64,000 nucleotides of DNA from G963664835 sp963664835 (GTDB taxonomy: Bacteria > Chloroflexota > UBA6077 > FW602-bin22 > JBCLEL01), in contig CAXXUG010000027.1 in the NCBI GenBank assembly GCA_963664835.2, positions 42,396 to 106,395 of the forward strand. Direction: 5' to 3'. Below the pieces are notes generated by a model. That model made no database searches and was not told the origin of the DNA. It saw only the letters and a program-made list of their open reading frames with translations. Below are positions 36,841 through 44,500 of this stretch, piece by piece (positions within the stretch are counted from its first letter, which is position 1; each line of letters opens with the position of its first letter). Position numbers and translations under genes: made by a program.

Positions 36841-37851
36841 TTGGAGTACCGCAACTTAGGACGCACCGGGGTGAAGGTGAGCCCCCTGATTCTCGGATGC
36901 GCAGGTTTCGGCGGCCGAACGAATGAGGCGGACTCGATCGAAATCATCGACCGGGCAATCGATGCCGGCATCAATTTTATCGACACGGCCAACTCTTACA
37001 CCTGGGGCGTCAGTGAAACGATAGTAGGCAAAGCGTTGAAGACCAATGGTCAGCGCAACCGGATCTTCTTGGCCACCAAAGTGCACTTCCCGATGACGGA
37101 CGACGACCCGAACGCTTCCGGAACGAGCCGGCGCCACATCATCGAGCAGTGCAATCTATCGCTTCGGCGGCTACAGACCGATTGGATCGATCTTTACCAG
37201 ATTCACAGGCCGCACTCCGACCTTGCCATCGACGAGACGCTACGGGCGTTGGATGACCTGATCCGGTCCGGCAAGGTGCGTTACATCGGTTCCAGCACCC
37301 ACGCTGCCTGGCAGGTGGTCGAGTCGCTCTGGGTATCAAAGGAGTTAGGCCTGAATCGGTTCATCAGCGAGCAACCGCCGTACCACCTCTTGGATCGCCG
37401 GATAGAGCGGGAACTGATCCCAATGGCGTTGACCTACGGATTGGCGATAATACCCTGGTCGCCCCTGGCGTTCGGGTCTTTGAGCGGCATCTATAGGCGC
37501 GGGCAGCCCCGGCCCGAAGGCGCTAGACTATCTGGCGAGCAGGACACTGATAGGTGGAGAGAGTCATTCTCGGACGCCGCCTTCACGGTTATAGAGACGC
37601 TCGCCGACCTGGCCGAGCGGAAGGGCTGCACAATGAGCCAGTTGGCGGTGGCATGGTGCTCTCAGCAGGAGGGTGTTACGGCGCCGATTATCGGACCGCG
37701 AACGCTTGACCATCTCGAAATCTACCTGGAGTCCCTGAACGTCACCGTCACTGACGAGGACCGGGAGACTTTGGACAAGGTCATTCCGCCGGGCGGAGTC
37801 ATCGCTCCGTATTACGACGGCGATTTCGGTCCGGCTCAGTTCAGATGGTGA
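36841..37851 (+). CDS. Aldo/keto reductase
   Basis: This 336-residue NADP(H)-dependent aldo/keto reductase retains the catalytic tetrad: Asp and Tyr in FIDTANSY, Lys in LATKVHF, His in YQIHRPH. The C-terminal cofactor segment reads APIIGPRTLDHLE. It starts at TTG 36841 with GGAGGGGAG upstream. It lies between the LLM gene and an SDR gene only 9 bases downstream, so it is part of the catabolic operon. It probably reduces or oxidises a sugar-like carbonyl. Confidence 0.9.
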   Translation: MEYRNLGRTGVKVSPLILGCAGFGGRTNEADSIEIIDRAIDAGINFIDTANSYTWGVSETIVGKALKTNGQRNRIFLATKVHFPMTDDDPNASGTSRRHIIEQCNLSLRRLQTDWIDLYQIHRPHSDLAIDETLRALDDLIRSGKVRYIGSSTHAAWQVVESLWVSKELGLNRFISEQPPYHLLDRRIERELIPMALTYGLAIIPWSPLAFGSLSGIYRRGQPRPEGARLSGEQDTDRWRESFSDAAFTVIETLADLAERKGCTMSQLAVAWCSQQEGVTAPIIGPRTLDHLEIYLESLNVTVTDEDRETLDKVIPPGGVIAPYYDGDFGPAQFRW

Positions 37852-37860
37852 GGTGTTGAT

Positions 37861-38622
37861 ATGCGAATAGCCGGCAAGGTCTCGATCGTGACCGGCGCCG
37901 CGAGCGGGATCGGCCGGGCAACCGCGGAGCTGTTTGGCCGCGAGGGGGCGAGCGTCGTTGTAGCCGACATCGACGAGCAGAATGGCCGAGACACGGTCTG
38001 GCGGATCAGGAAGGATGCCGGCGAAGCGCACTTCGTAGCGGTCGACGTGACGAGGGACGAAGACGTCGAGCGACTGATCGCCACCGCGGTCGACCGCTAC
38101 GGTAAGCTGGACATCTTGCACAACAACGTGGGAATTGCCGTAGGCGGCAACGTGGTCGACACGCCGCCGGCGGACTGGCACCGGGTTTTGAACACCAACC
38201 TGGCGAGCGTTTATCGCGGATGCCACTTCGCGATTCCGGAGATGTTGAAGACAGGCGGAGGCTCCATAGTCAATACCTCGTCGGTACAGGGCATGTTGGG
38301 GATACCGGATTGGGCAGCCTACGCCGCGGCAAAGGGCGGAATTATCGCTCTGACCAAGCAAATCGCGGTAGAGTATGCGACGCGCGACATCCGGGTCAAC
38401 TGCGTCTGTCCGGCGGGGGTACGTACCGCAATGGCAGAGAAGGTTATCGCCGCCGCGCCCGATCCCGATGCCCTGCTGAAGGAGGTCACCGACGCATACC
38501 CGATGCGGAGACTCGCGAGCCCGGAAGAGATAGCTTACGCCGTTCTGTTCCTCGCGTCGGACGAGTCCTCGTTCGTCACCGGCCATTCGCTTGTAGCAGA
38601 CGGCGGATTCACCGTATCTTAG
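37861..38622 (+). CDS. SDR-family oxidoreductase
   Basis: This 253-residue classical SDR has cofactor motif TGAASGIG, NNVG, catalytic Ser in NTSSVQG, YAAAK (Tyr-x3-Lys), and a C-terminal ADGGFTV end. It starts 9 bases after the aldo/keto reductase at ATG with GAGGTG upstream, so it is translationally linked. It converges on the mannonate dehydratase-like gene, 8 bases apart. Substrate unknown. Confidence 0.9.
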   Translation: MRIAGKVSIVTGAASGIGRATAELFGREGASVVVADIDEQNGRDTVWRIRKDAGEAHFVAVDVTRDEDVERLIATAVDRYGKLDILHNNVGIAVGGNVVDTPPADWHRVLNTNLASVYRGCHFAIPEMLKTGGGSIVNTSSVQGMLGIPDWAAYAAAKGGIIALTKQIAVEYATRDIRVNCVCPAGVRTAMAEKVIAAAPDPDALLKEVTDAYPMRRLASPEEIAYAVLFLASDESSFVTGHSLVADGGFTVS

Positions 38623-38629
38623 CCGGCGC

Positions 38630-39613
38630 TCAATCGCCTAGCGCAGCGAGCAACCCTTTGACGTATCCAACGGCATATCCGGACGCCATCCCCTGGAACC
38701 GGTTGTCGCCATCGTAGTTAGGAAGATGGTCAATCTGCAGGCCCCCGTCGTATCCGACCGACTTCAATGTCTGCAGCACCCGGAACATGCTCATATCGCC
38801 GTCGTCGAGTGCTACCTCGTCGTACCCATCAACGGACGGTATTGTTCCCCTGACGTTTCGGAAATGGGTATGGAAGATTTTGCCCCGGCGCCCAACGGAG
38901 CGGATCTCCTCGTAGATGTCGGTACCCGACTCATAGCGGGTGCCGATACAGAAAAGGAACCCGCTGTGATCGCTGGGGACGTCTTCGATGATCTTGAACC
39001 AACGCGTCGGGCCGAACTCAGCCTCCTCCAACGGCGGATCGGCCGGATGGATGATCAATCTAATGTCATACGCCTCGGCGATCGGAACAAGCCGGCGATA
39101 CACCTCCACGCTCCGCTCGTAGTGCGCCTCGAGGTCCACAACGAACTCCGGTGGGCTCTGCGCAAGCCGTCGCCGCATCAACGAGGCATCGAACGTGTAC
39201 ATCCGGTAACCGCCCCGATGGACGCCCACCTTGTCTCCGAGGCGACCTGGGTTAGCTCCCTTATCGCTCAGGCTACTGTGGCCGTTTCCGAGCAGGACCG
39301 GCATAGACATGAAGGGGACGCCGGCCTTTGCCAGCGCTTCGAGCGTGCGACACAGATCGTCCAGCTCGGCATCGCCACCGGGTAGCCCTAACAAGTAGCG
39401 CTCGGGTGTCGGTGGCGCCACCCTGTAGACGCCCAGTCCCCATCCGCGGAGCTTTTCAAGGAATTTGCGGACTCCATCTTCGTCGGCATAACCCTGTTCC
39501 CTGATTCCCGGAATATTATCCGGCTGATGGATGTCGAGGCCATCGGCGCCGATCTGGGCAGCGAATCGTATGTAGTCGTCGGAAAGATCATGCTCTCGCA
39601 TCAGCACTTTCAT
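38630..39613 (-). CDS. Mannonate dehydratase-like protein (UxuA family)
   Basis: This 327-residue TIM barrel similar to UxuA converts D-mannonate to 2-keto-3-deoxygluconate in characterised members. The FHTHFRNVRGT block and the later EVALDDGDMSMFRVLQTLK segment match UxuA, as does LQIDHLPNYDGD. It is shorter than Escherichia coli UxuA (about 390 residues), so the exact substrate is inferred. It follows the zinc alcohol dehydrogenase gene by 18 bases on the same strand. Together they suggest sugar-acid or uronate catabolism. Confidence 0.78.
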   Translation of the reverse strand: MKVLMREHDLSDDYIRFAAQIGADGLDIHQPDNIPGIREQGYADEDGVRKFLEKLRGWGLGVYRVAPPTPERYLLGLPGGDAELDDLCRTLEALAKAGVPFMSMPVLLGNGHSSLSDKGANPGRLGDKVGVHRGGYRMYTFDASLMRRRLAQSPPEFVVDLEAHYERSVEVYRRLVPIAEAYDIRLIIHPADPPLEEAEFGPTRWFKIIEDVPSDHSGFLFCIGTRYESGTDIYEEIRSVGRRGKIFHTHFRNVRGTIPSVDGYDEVALDDGDMSMFRVLQTLKSVGYDGGLQIDHLPNYDGDNRFQGMASGYAVGYVKGLLAALGD

Positions 39614-39631
39614 ATCGTAAGCCGTCCTCCC

Positions 39632-40729
39632 TTAGTTAAATGCGATGACGCCGCGGGCGACCTCGCCGGCTTCCAACGCCCTGAACGACTCGTTAATCTC
39701 TTCGAGGGCGAAACGCCTGGAGATCAGCTCATCGAGTTTCAGCTTTCCGTGGCGGTAGAGGTCTATCATCTTGGGAAAATCCACGTGGTGTTGGTTTGAG
39801 CCATAGAAGCATCCCAAGATGCTGCGCCCGGTGCGCATCATCGCCAACTGTGAGAACTGCATCGTAGTTTCGGGCGCCGATACTCCGACCAATACCGCGG
39901 TTCCACCCTTGCGGACGCTCTCGTAGGCCTGTGTAAGCGTCTTTTCCAACCCTATGACCTCGAATGCGTAGTCGACACCGCGTCCGCCAGAGAGCTCCTT
40001 TGCCCTCTGTACTACGTTTTCCCGTCCGGCGTTTATCGCGTGCGTCGCGCCGAACTCGCGGGCCAACTCGAGCTTGTTGTCCAGCAGATCGGCGGCGATG
40101 ATGCGCGCCGCGCCGGCGATTCTGGCACCCTGGATGACGTTCAGGCCGACACCACCGGTCCCGATAACCAGTACAGTGCTGCCAACCTCGACCTGGGCCG
40201 TGTTAATCACGGCGCCAACGCCGGTCGTGACGCCGCAGGAAACCAGCGATGCGCTGTCGAGCGGCACGTCTTTGGGAATTACAACGACGTTGTTGGCAGG
40301 CGTCACCGTCTCGGCGGCAAACGAACTGACGCGTTGAAACTGGAAGACGCCGTGGCCGTTTCGGCTGAAGCGGTTCGAAGGATAAGCCGTCTCGATAGGG
40401 TCGACACCATCTTCCGGCACACAAAGGCTGGTCTCTCCACGCAGACAGTAGTAACACTGACCGCACTTGGCGCCAAACGCAATCAAAACATGGTTACCGG
40501 GCTTTACTCGCGTAACGCCGGCGCCAACTCTGGTAACGACGCCGGCACCTTCGTGGCCCAGAATCAAGGGCAGCGGGCTTCCCATCTCCCAACGCCAGTG
40601 GTGCAGGTCAGAGTGGCACACTCCGCTCGCTGCGAGCCGGATCGATACGTCGTTCGGGCCTGGCTCGGTCAGTTCCACGTCCTCCACTTTCAAGGGACCG
40701 TTGCGTCGGTACATGACTGCTGCTTTCAT
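39632..40729 (-). CDS. Zinc-dependent alcohol dehydrogenase
   Basis: This 365-residue medium-chain zinc alcohol dehydrogenase has catalytic zinc ligands in SGVCHSDLHHW and GHEGAG. The structural zinc lobe is CGQCYYCLRGETSLC with its four cysteines. The NAD-binding GTGGVGLNVIQ motif and an Asp downstream favour NAD. It starts at ATG with GGGAGAAGG upstream and precedes the mannonate dehydratase-like gene. It resembles the class III type but keeps no clear glutathione-specific marks. Confidence 0.9.
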   Translation of the reverse strand: MKAAVMYRRNGPLKVEDVELTEPGPNDVSIRLAASGVCHSDLHHWRWEMGSPLPLILGHEGAGVVTRVGAGVTRVKPGNHVLIAFGAKCGQCYYCLRGETSLCVPEDGVDPIETAYPSNRFSRNGHGVFQFQRVSSFAAETVTPANNVVVIPKDVPLDSASLVSCGVTTGVGAVINTAQVEVGSTVLVIGTGGVGLNVIQGARIAGAARIIAADLLDNKLELAREFGATHAINAGRENVVQRAKELSGGRGVDYAFEVIGLEKTLTQAYESVRKGGTAVLVGVSAPETTMQFSQLAMMRTGRSILGCFYGSNQHHVDFPKMIDLYRHGKLKLDELISRRFALEEINESFRALEAGEVARGVIAFN

Positions 40730-40896
40730 CGGCCTTCTCCCTGTATCTACTCAAATCCCACCGGGTAGAATATTGTATCTTGAAATGGGTTGAGTTCCCG
40801 GCCAAACCAGGGGCGTTTGTTTCGCGGAGTCAATCGTTCGCATTGGTGAACCATTCTCCCGGCAGTCGGGAAGGGGGAAGAATATCAGGAGCAATC

Positions 40897-41697
40897 ATGG
40901 ACCTTGAACTGAACGGCAAGATCGCCCTGGTCACCGGTGGCGGCCGCGGCATTGGCAAGGCGATTGCAAGAGAGTTGGCGTTGGAGGGGGTGGATGTAGT
41001 CATAGCGGCCCGGACCAGGAGTGAATTGGAATCCACTGCCGAAGCGCTGTCGAATGAAACGGGAAGAAACGTGTTGCCGATTCCGGCGGACACCGGCAAC
41101 GGTGATGACGTGCGACGCATGGTCGCCCAAGCGGCGGCGGAGTTCGATCGGCTCGATATCCTGGTTAATTGCGCCGCCCAGCCGGCCGGAGGCAAACCTG
41201 CGCCAACTCTGAACGAGATCACCGAAGCGGATTTCTGGGCGGATATGAACGTCAAGGTCATGGGTTACCTGCGTACGGCCCGGGAGGCAGTTCCGCACAT
41301 GCGCCGGCAGGGTTGGGGCCGTATTATCAACATCAGCGGGCTGGCCGCCCGTCGATCCGCATCGACGATCGGAAGCATGCGCAACGTGAGCGTAGTGGCG
41401 ATGACCAAGAACCTTGCCGACGAGCTGGGGCCGGACGGGATCAACGTCACGGTGGTACATCCGGGATACACCCGTACTGAGCGGACACCGGGGATGTTGG
41501 CCGAGGCGGCACTTTCGAAGGGCATCTCAATTGAGGAAGCGGAGGAGCAGATGGCAAGGGGAAACTCGGTCCGCCGGCTGATCGACGCGCGTGACATAGC
41601 CAACGTCGTGGCATTTCTGGCCTCACCGAAATCAATCGCCATAAACGGAGACGTGATTGCCGCCGGCGGGGGAGTGGATAGCGCCATCTACTATTGA
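40897..41697 (+). CDS. SDR-fold protein lacking the Tyr-x3-Lys active site
   Basis: This 266-residue Rossmann protein of the SDR superfamily has an intact N-terminal cofactor motif, TGGGRGIG. Where YxxxK should stand, the sequence reads GSMRN (in STIGSMRNVSVVAMTKNLA), so both catalytic residues are missing. The C-terminal VHPGYTRTERT segment is normal. It may use other residues or be non-enzymatic. ATG at 40897 is chosen because AGGAG lies 6 bases upstream; 39 upstream codons are unsupported. The small gene at 41745 follows. Confidence 0.85.
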   Translation: MDLELNGKIALVTGGGRGIGKAIARELALEGVDVVIAARTRSELESTAEALSNETGRNVLPIPADTGNGDDVRRMVAQAAAEFDRLDILVNCAAQPAGGKPAPTLNEITEADFWADMNVKVMGYLRTAREAVPHMRRQGWGRIINISGLAARRSASTIGSMRNVSVVAMTKNLADELGPDGINVTVVHPGYTRTERTPGMLAEAALSKGISIEEAEEQMARGNSVRRLIDARDIANVVAFLASPKSIAINGDVIAAGGGVDSAIYY

Positions 41698-41744
41698 GAT
41701 TGGGGCAAGCCTTGAACCTCAAATCGAACGGGCGAGAGAGAAAG

Positions 41745-41942
41745 ATGAAGCAGAGCAGTTTCCCACCAGGGTGGGATGAAGAAAGAGTGCAGCGGGTTCT
41801 CGCTCACTATGAAGGGCAGGGCAAAGAACACGCTTTGGCCGAGGACGAAGCGGCGTTTCAGGATCAGTCTCAGACGACCATGGAGATTCCCAACGAGCTA
41901 GTGCCTGTCGTTCGGGATCTGATCGCGAAGCATGAGGCATAG
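41745..41942 (+). CDS. Conserved small protein (PPGWDEERV family)
   Basis: This 65-residue protein has FPPGWDEERVQRVLAHYE near the N-terminus and MEIPNELVPVVRDLI at the end. Small proteins of this pattern recur in Chloroflexota and Cyanobacteria, often near toxin genes, but no function is established. The start at 41745 follows GAGAGAGAAAG; an earlier in-frame start overlaps the SDR end. No toxin partner is seen downstream, where a 177-base gap leads to the molybdoenzyme. Confidence 0.65.
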   Translation: MKQSSFPPGWDEERVQRVLAHYEGQGKEHALAEDEAAFQDQSQTTMEIPNELVPVVRDLIAKHEA

Positions 41943-42069
41943 TTTTTCGTGCATGAAACTCGGAATCATCTCGCTAGGCAAGCAGGATACGCACAGGTTG
42001 AAAGACTCGAACGATCCCGCAAGGGGACATGGGACCGGCGGAAGATCCATTACATCGGAGCTGTATAAA

Positions 42070-42092
42070 GTCGGCGGGTCAATGTCGCCGAC
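42070..42092. other. Inverted repeat before molybdoenzyme gene
   Basis: GTCGGCG (42070-42076) and CGCCGAC (42086-42092) form a 7-bp stem with a 9-base loop, 28 bases before the molybdopterin oxidoreductase start. It could be an operator or a leader hairpin. Confidence 0.3.
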
Positions 42093-42119
42093 GGCGCGAT
42101 CGTGGCTAGGAGTGTACCG

Positions 42120-43697
42120 ATGACACGGGCCTCGTTGGGACAGGGATTCGCGGCCGGCATTGCTGCGGGGCTTGCGGCGTCAGTTGTCGCGCTGGCGGTT
42201 CGCGCCGTAGCGGGCATCCCGACGCCGGCGGAATCGATGGCCGATCCGGCAACGCTGGTGATCCCGCCGGAGATGTTCGCGCTCGCTCTCAGCTTGCTGG
42301 AGTTTCTTGCCAAGCCGGCTCTGGTACTCGGCCTCCTCGCATTCCAGGTGCTGCTGGCAGGCGTTGTGGGCATCGCATACGTCCAGTTGAGGCCGGCGAC
42401 TCGAGGCGTCGTAGAAGTCACGCGAGATGCCGCCGTACTTACGCTCGCCACCTCGATAGCTGCGTGGCTGGCGTTCCTGCCGATTGTCGGCAAGGGTCTT
42501 TTCGGTTCGGATGATCCGGTCGGGGCAGGCAGCCACCTGATCGGGACCCTATTGACGAATGGAGTCTATTCTCTGGGTCTGGTCCTGAATCTAAGGTGGA
42601 TGACCGAAAAGGGGAACTCGGAATTTCGAGGGCGATGGATCGCGAGTCCCGGCCGGCGGAGACTACTGGCCCAGATCGGCTTGAGCGCGGTGGCCGTCCT
42701 GGTGGGCGGAGGGGCCTTGCTCCAGAGGTCACTGCAAAGTTTTGGGAACAGCGTCCTGGAGCCGATCAAGGGAATGCCGAGCGAGGTCACTTCGAACGAT
42801 CGGTTCTACGTTGTTTCGAAAAACATATATTCCCCGTTGATGGATCCCACTCGCCTTGCCGATCCTGTCCTGGAGGCCCGAGAGTGGACGCTGGAGGTCA
42901 AGGGGTTGGTCGAGCGTCCAATGACGCTCAGCTACGAGGAGCTGCGGGACCTGCCGGCGGTGGAGCAATACTACACACTGTGCTGCATCAGCAACGAGAT
43001 CGGCGGCACCTTGATCGGCAATGCGTTATGGAAGGGAGTCCCGCTAAAGACCGTCCTCGACATGGCCGGTGTCAAGCCGGGCGTCCGAAAGATAGTGCTG
43101 CGATGCGCCGACAAGTATTTCGAGAGCATTACTTTGGAGAAAGCAAGTCAAGAGTCGAACCTTATCGCCTGGGAAATGAACGGGGAGACGCTGCCGATAG
43201 AGCATGGTTTCCCGGCGAGGCTACTGATACCCAATCTGTACGGAATCAAGAACGTCAAGTGGCTGACCGAAATCGAGGCAATCGACCACGAGTTCCAAGG
43301 CTACTGGCAGCTTCGCGGATGGAGCGAGGAGGCGGTGATTCAGACGATGTCACGCATCGCCGTGCCGAATCGTTTCAGTGAAACACAGGTGGGCGACACA
43401 GGGGCCGGGGGAATCGCGTTCGCCGGAAGCCGGGGCATAGCCAGGGTCGAGATCAGCGCCGACGAGGGCAAGACCTGGACAACGGCGACGGTCAAGAGAG
43501 CCTTGTCGCCATACTCGTGGGTTCTCTGGAAGGCGGACTGGACGGCGCCGTCCGCCGGCGAACACCAATTGCGTGTCCGGGCCACGGACGGCACCGGCGA
43601 GATTCAGACCGCCGAGATCACCGGTACGCTGCCCGATGGCGCAACCGGCCACCACACTGTCGCGGTCCGGGTGTGGGAGGCGGATGGTGACAGCTAG
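42120..43697 (+). CDS. Membrane-anchored sulfite-oxidase-family molybdopterin oxidoreductase
   Basis: This protein of about 525 residues has an N-terminal membrane part (about five helices in residues 1-165, plus one near 185-205). The oxidoreductase molybdopterin domain carries the molybdenum-ligating Cys in YYTLCCISNEIGG (near residue 295) and the IPNLYGIKNVKWLTEIE block. A C-terminal Mo-co dimerisation domain follows. The soluble part is typical of the sulfite oxidase/SorT-YedY family; fusion to a multi-helix membrane anchor is less common. ATG at 42120 has AGGAGTG 6 bases upstream. Substrate unknown. Confidence 0.85.
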   Translation: MTRASLGQGFAAGIAAGLAASVVALAVRAVAGIPTPAESMADPATLVIPPEMFALALSLLEFLAKPALVLGLLAFQVLLAGVVGIAYVQLRPATRGVVEVTRDAAVLTLATSIAAWLAFLPIVGKGLFGSDDPVGAGSHLIGTLLTNGVYSLGLVLNLRWMTEKGNSEFRGRWIASPGRRRLLAQIGLSAVAVLVGGGALLQRSLQSFGNSVLEPIKGMPSEVTSNDRFYVVSKNIYSPLMDPTRLADPVLEAREWTLEVKGLVERPMTLSYEELRDLPAVEQYYTLCCISNEIGGTLIGNALWKGVPLKTVLDMAGVKPGVRKIVLRCADKYFESITLEKASQESNLIAWEMNGETLPIEHGFPARLLIPNLYGIKNVKWLTEIEAIDHEFQGYWQLRGWSEEAVIQTMSRIAVPNRFSETQVGDTGAGGIAFAGSRGIARVEISADEGKTWTTATVKRALSPYSWVLWKADWTAPSAGEHQLRVRATDGTGEIQTAEITGTLPDGATGHHTVAVRVWEADGDS

Positions 43698-43724
43698 CGA
43701 GTCGACGCCGTCGTGTCGGGATGC

Positions 43725-44153
43725 CTAATAGAGTACCGCCGGATCCAGCCGCCGAATGCCGTCGACCAGGTCGAAATGGGAATCGGTAGAGACGATTTCA
43801 GTCAAACCGTGGCTTGTCATCACCGCAACGTGGACCAGATCGCGAGCGGTCACCCCCTTCGGCGCGTACCGCTCGAACAACTCGATAGTGAGCGATGCAT
43901 CCGAGGGCAGGACAGGATAGACCGTGTCGACCACATCCATTAGATTGCTGGCCAGCGAGGTCGCGATAGACCATTGCCGCAATGCGCCATAGCGGTAGAG
44001 GATTTCCTGGATGATCTCGGTGTCGATGGCCGCGTTCACCCGGCCCTCTGCGACATCAGCCATAACCTTTACACACGCGTCTCTGTACCGGTGCGGCCGG
44101 CCGGCCGCATACATCGGTACATTGACATCCAGCAGCACCGGACGTGTGATCAC
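43725..44153 (-). CDS. PIN-domain toxin (VapC-like ribonuclease)
   Basis: This 142-residue PIN domain has the four acidic residues expected for a metal-dependent ribonuclease: Asp in LLDVNVP, Glu in DTEIIQEIL, Asp in TARDLVHVA and Asp in STDSHFDLVDG. It is the second gene of a two-gene operon, overlapping the ribbon-helix-helix gene by 4 bases. This is the classic VapBC order with the antitoxin first. RNA target unknown. Confidence 0.85.
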   Translation of the reverse strand: MITRPVLLDVNVPMYAAGRPHRYRDACVKVMADVAEGRVNAAIDTEIIQEILYRYGALRQWSIATSLASNLMDVVDTVYPVLPSDASLTIELFERYAPKGVTARDLVHVAVMTSHGLTEIVSTDSHFDLVDGIRRLDPAVLY

Positions 44154-44398
44154 GACGATGCTCCGCGAATAATCTCCTCCTCCATCCGGTCCCAGTCGTC
44201 AACCGGCGCCTCAAGTGCCACCAGTCGGGCCAACGCGGCGCGCCGCCGCTCTCGCTCGGCGGGAGCGAAATACACCTGCTCAATTGCCTCACGGATCAAT
44301 CGGCTGACCGGCTTGCCCAGCTCGCCGGAAAGCTCTCCCAGCGCCTTGTATTGTTTCTCGGATAGAACGGCTTGAACCCTCTTGTTTAGCTCCGACAT
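44150..44398 (-). CDS. Ribbon-helix-helix antitoxin
   Basis: This 82-residue protein has an N-terminal RHH fold (NKRVQAVLSEKQYKALGELSGELGKPVSRLIREAI), expected to bind the operator just upstream. The C-terminal tail (residues 50-82) is acidic and probably covers the PIN toxin. It overlaps the toxin gene by 4 bases and is autoregulated by the TAGTA repeats at 44401-44453. Confidence 0.82.
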   Translation of the reverse strand: MSELNKRVQAVLSEKQYKALGELSGELGKPVSRLIREAIEQVYFAPAERERRRAALARLVALEAPVDDWDRMEEEIIRGASS

Positions 44399-44400
44399 GT

Positions 44401-44453
44401 TAGTACCCCATTAGTACTATTTATTAAATACTACAACTAATATACTACGTCAA
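44401..44453 (-). promoter_or_regulatory. Toxin-antitoxin operator and promoter
   Basis: TAGTAC occurs at 44401 and 44412, and TACTAC at 44429 and 44443, an array of inverted and direct half-sites; TAGTACTA (44412-44419) is a perfect palindrome. On the minus strand TTGACG (44448-44453) with a 17-base spacer leads to TATTTA (44425-44430). The promoter is therefore embedded in the repeats, as expected for RHH autorepression. Confidence 0.6.
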
Positions 44454-44500
44454 CCCCGATGTGTGCAAGTAGAACCGGCGCATGGATATCGCAATCCGCG

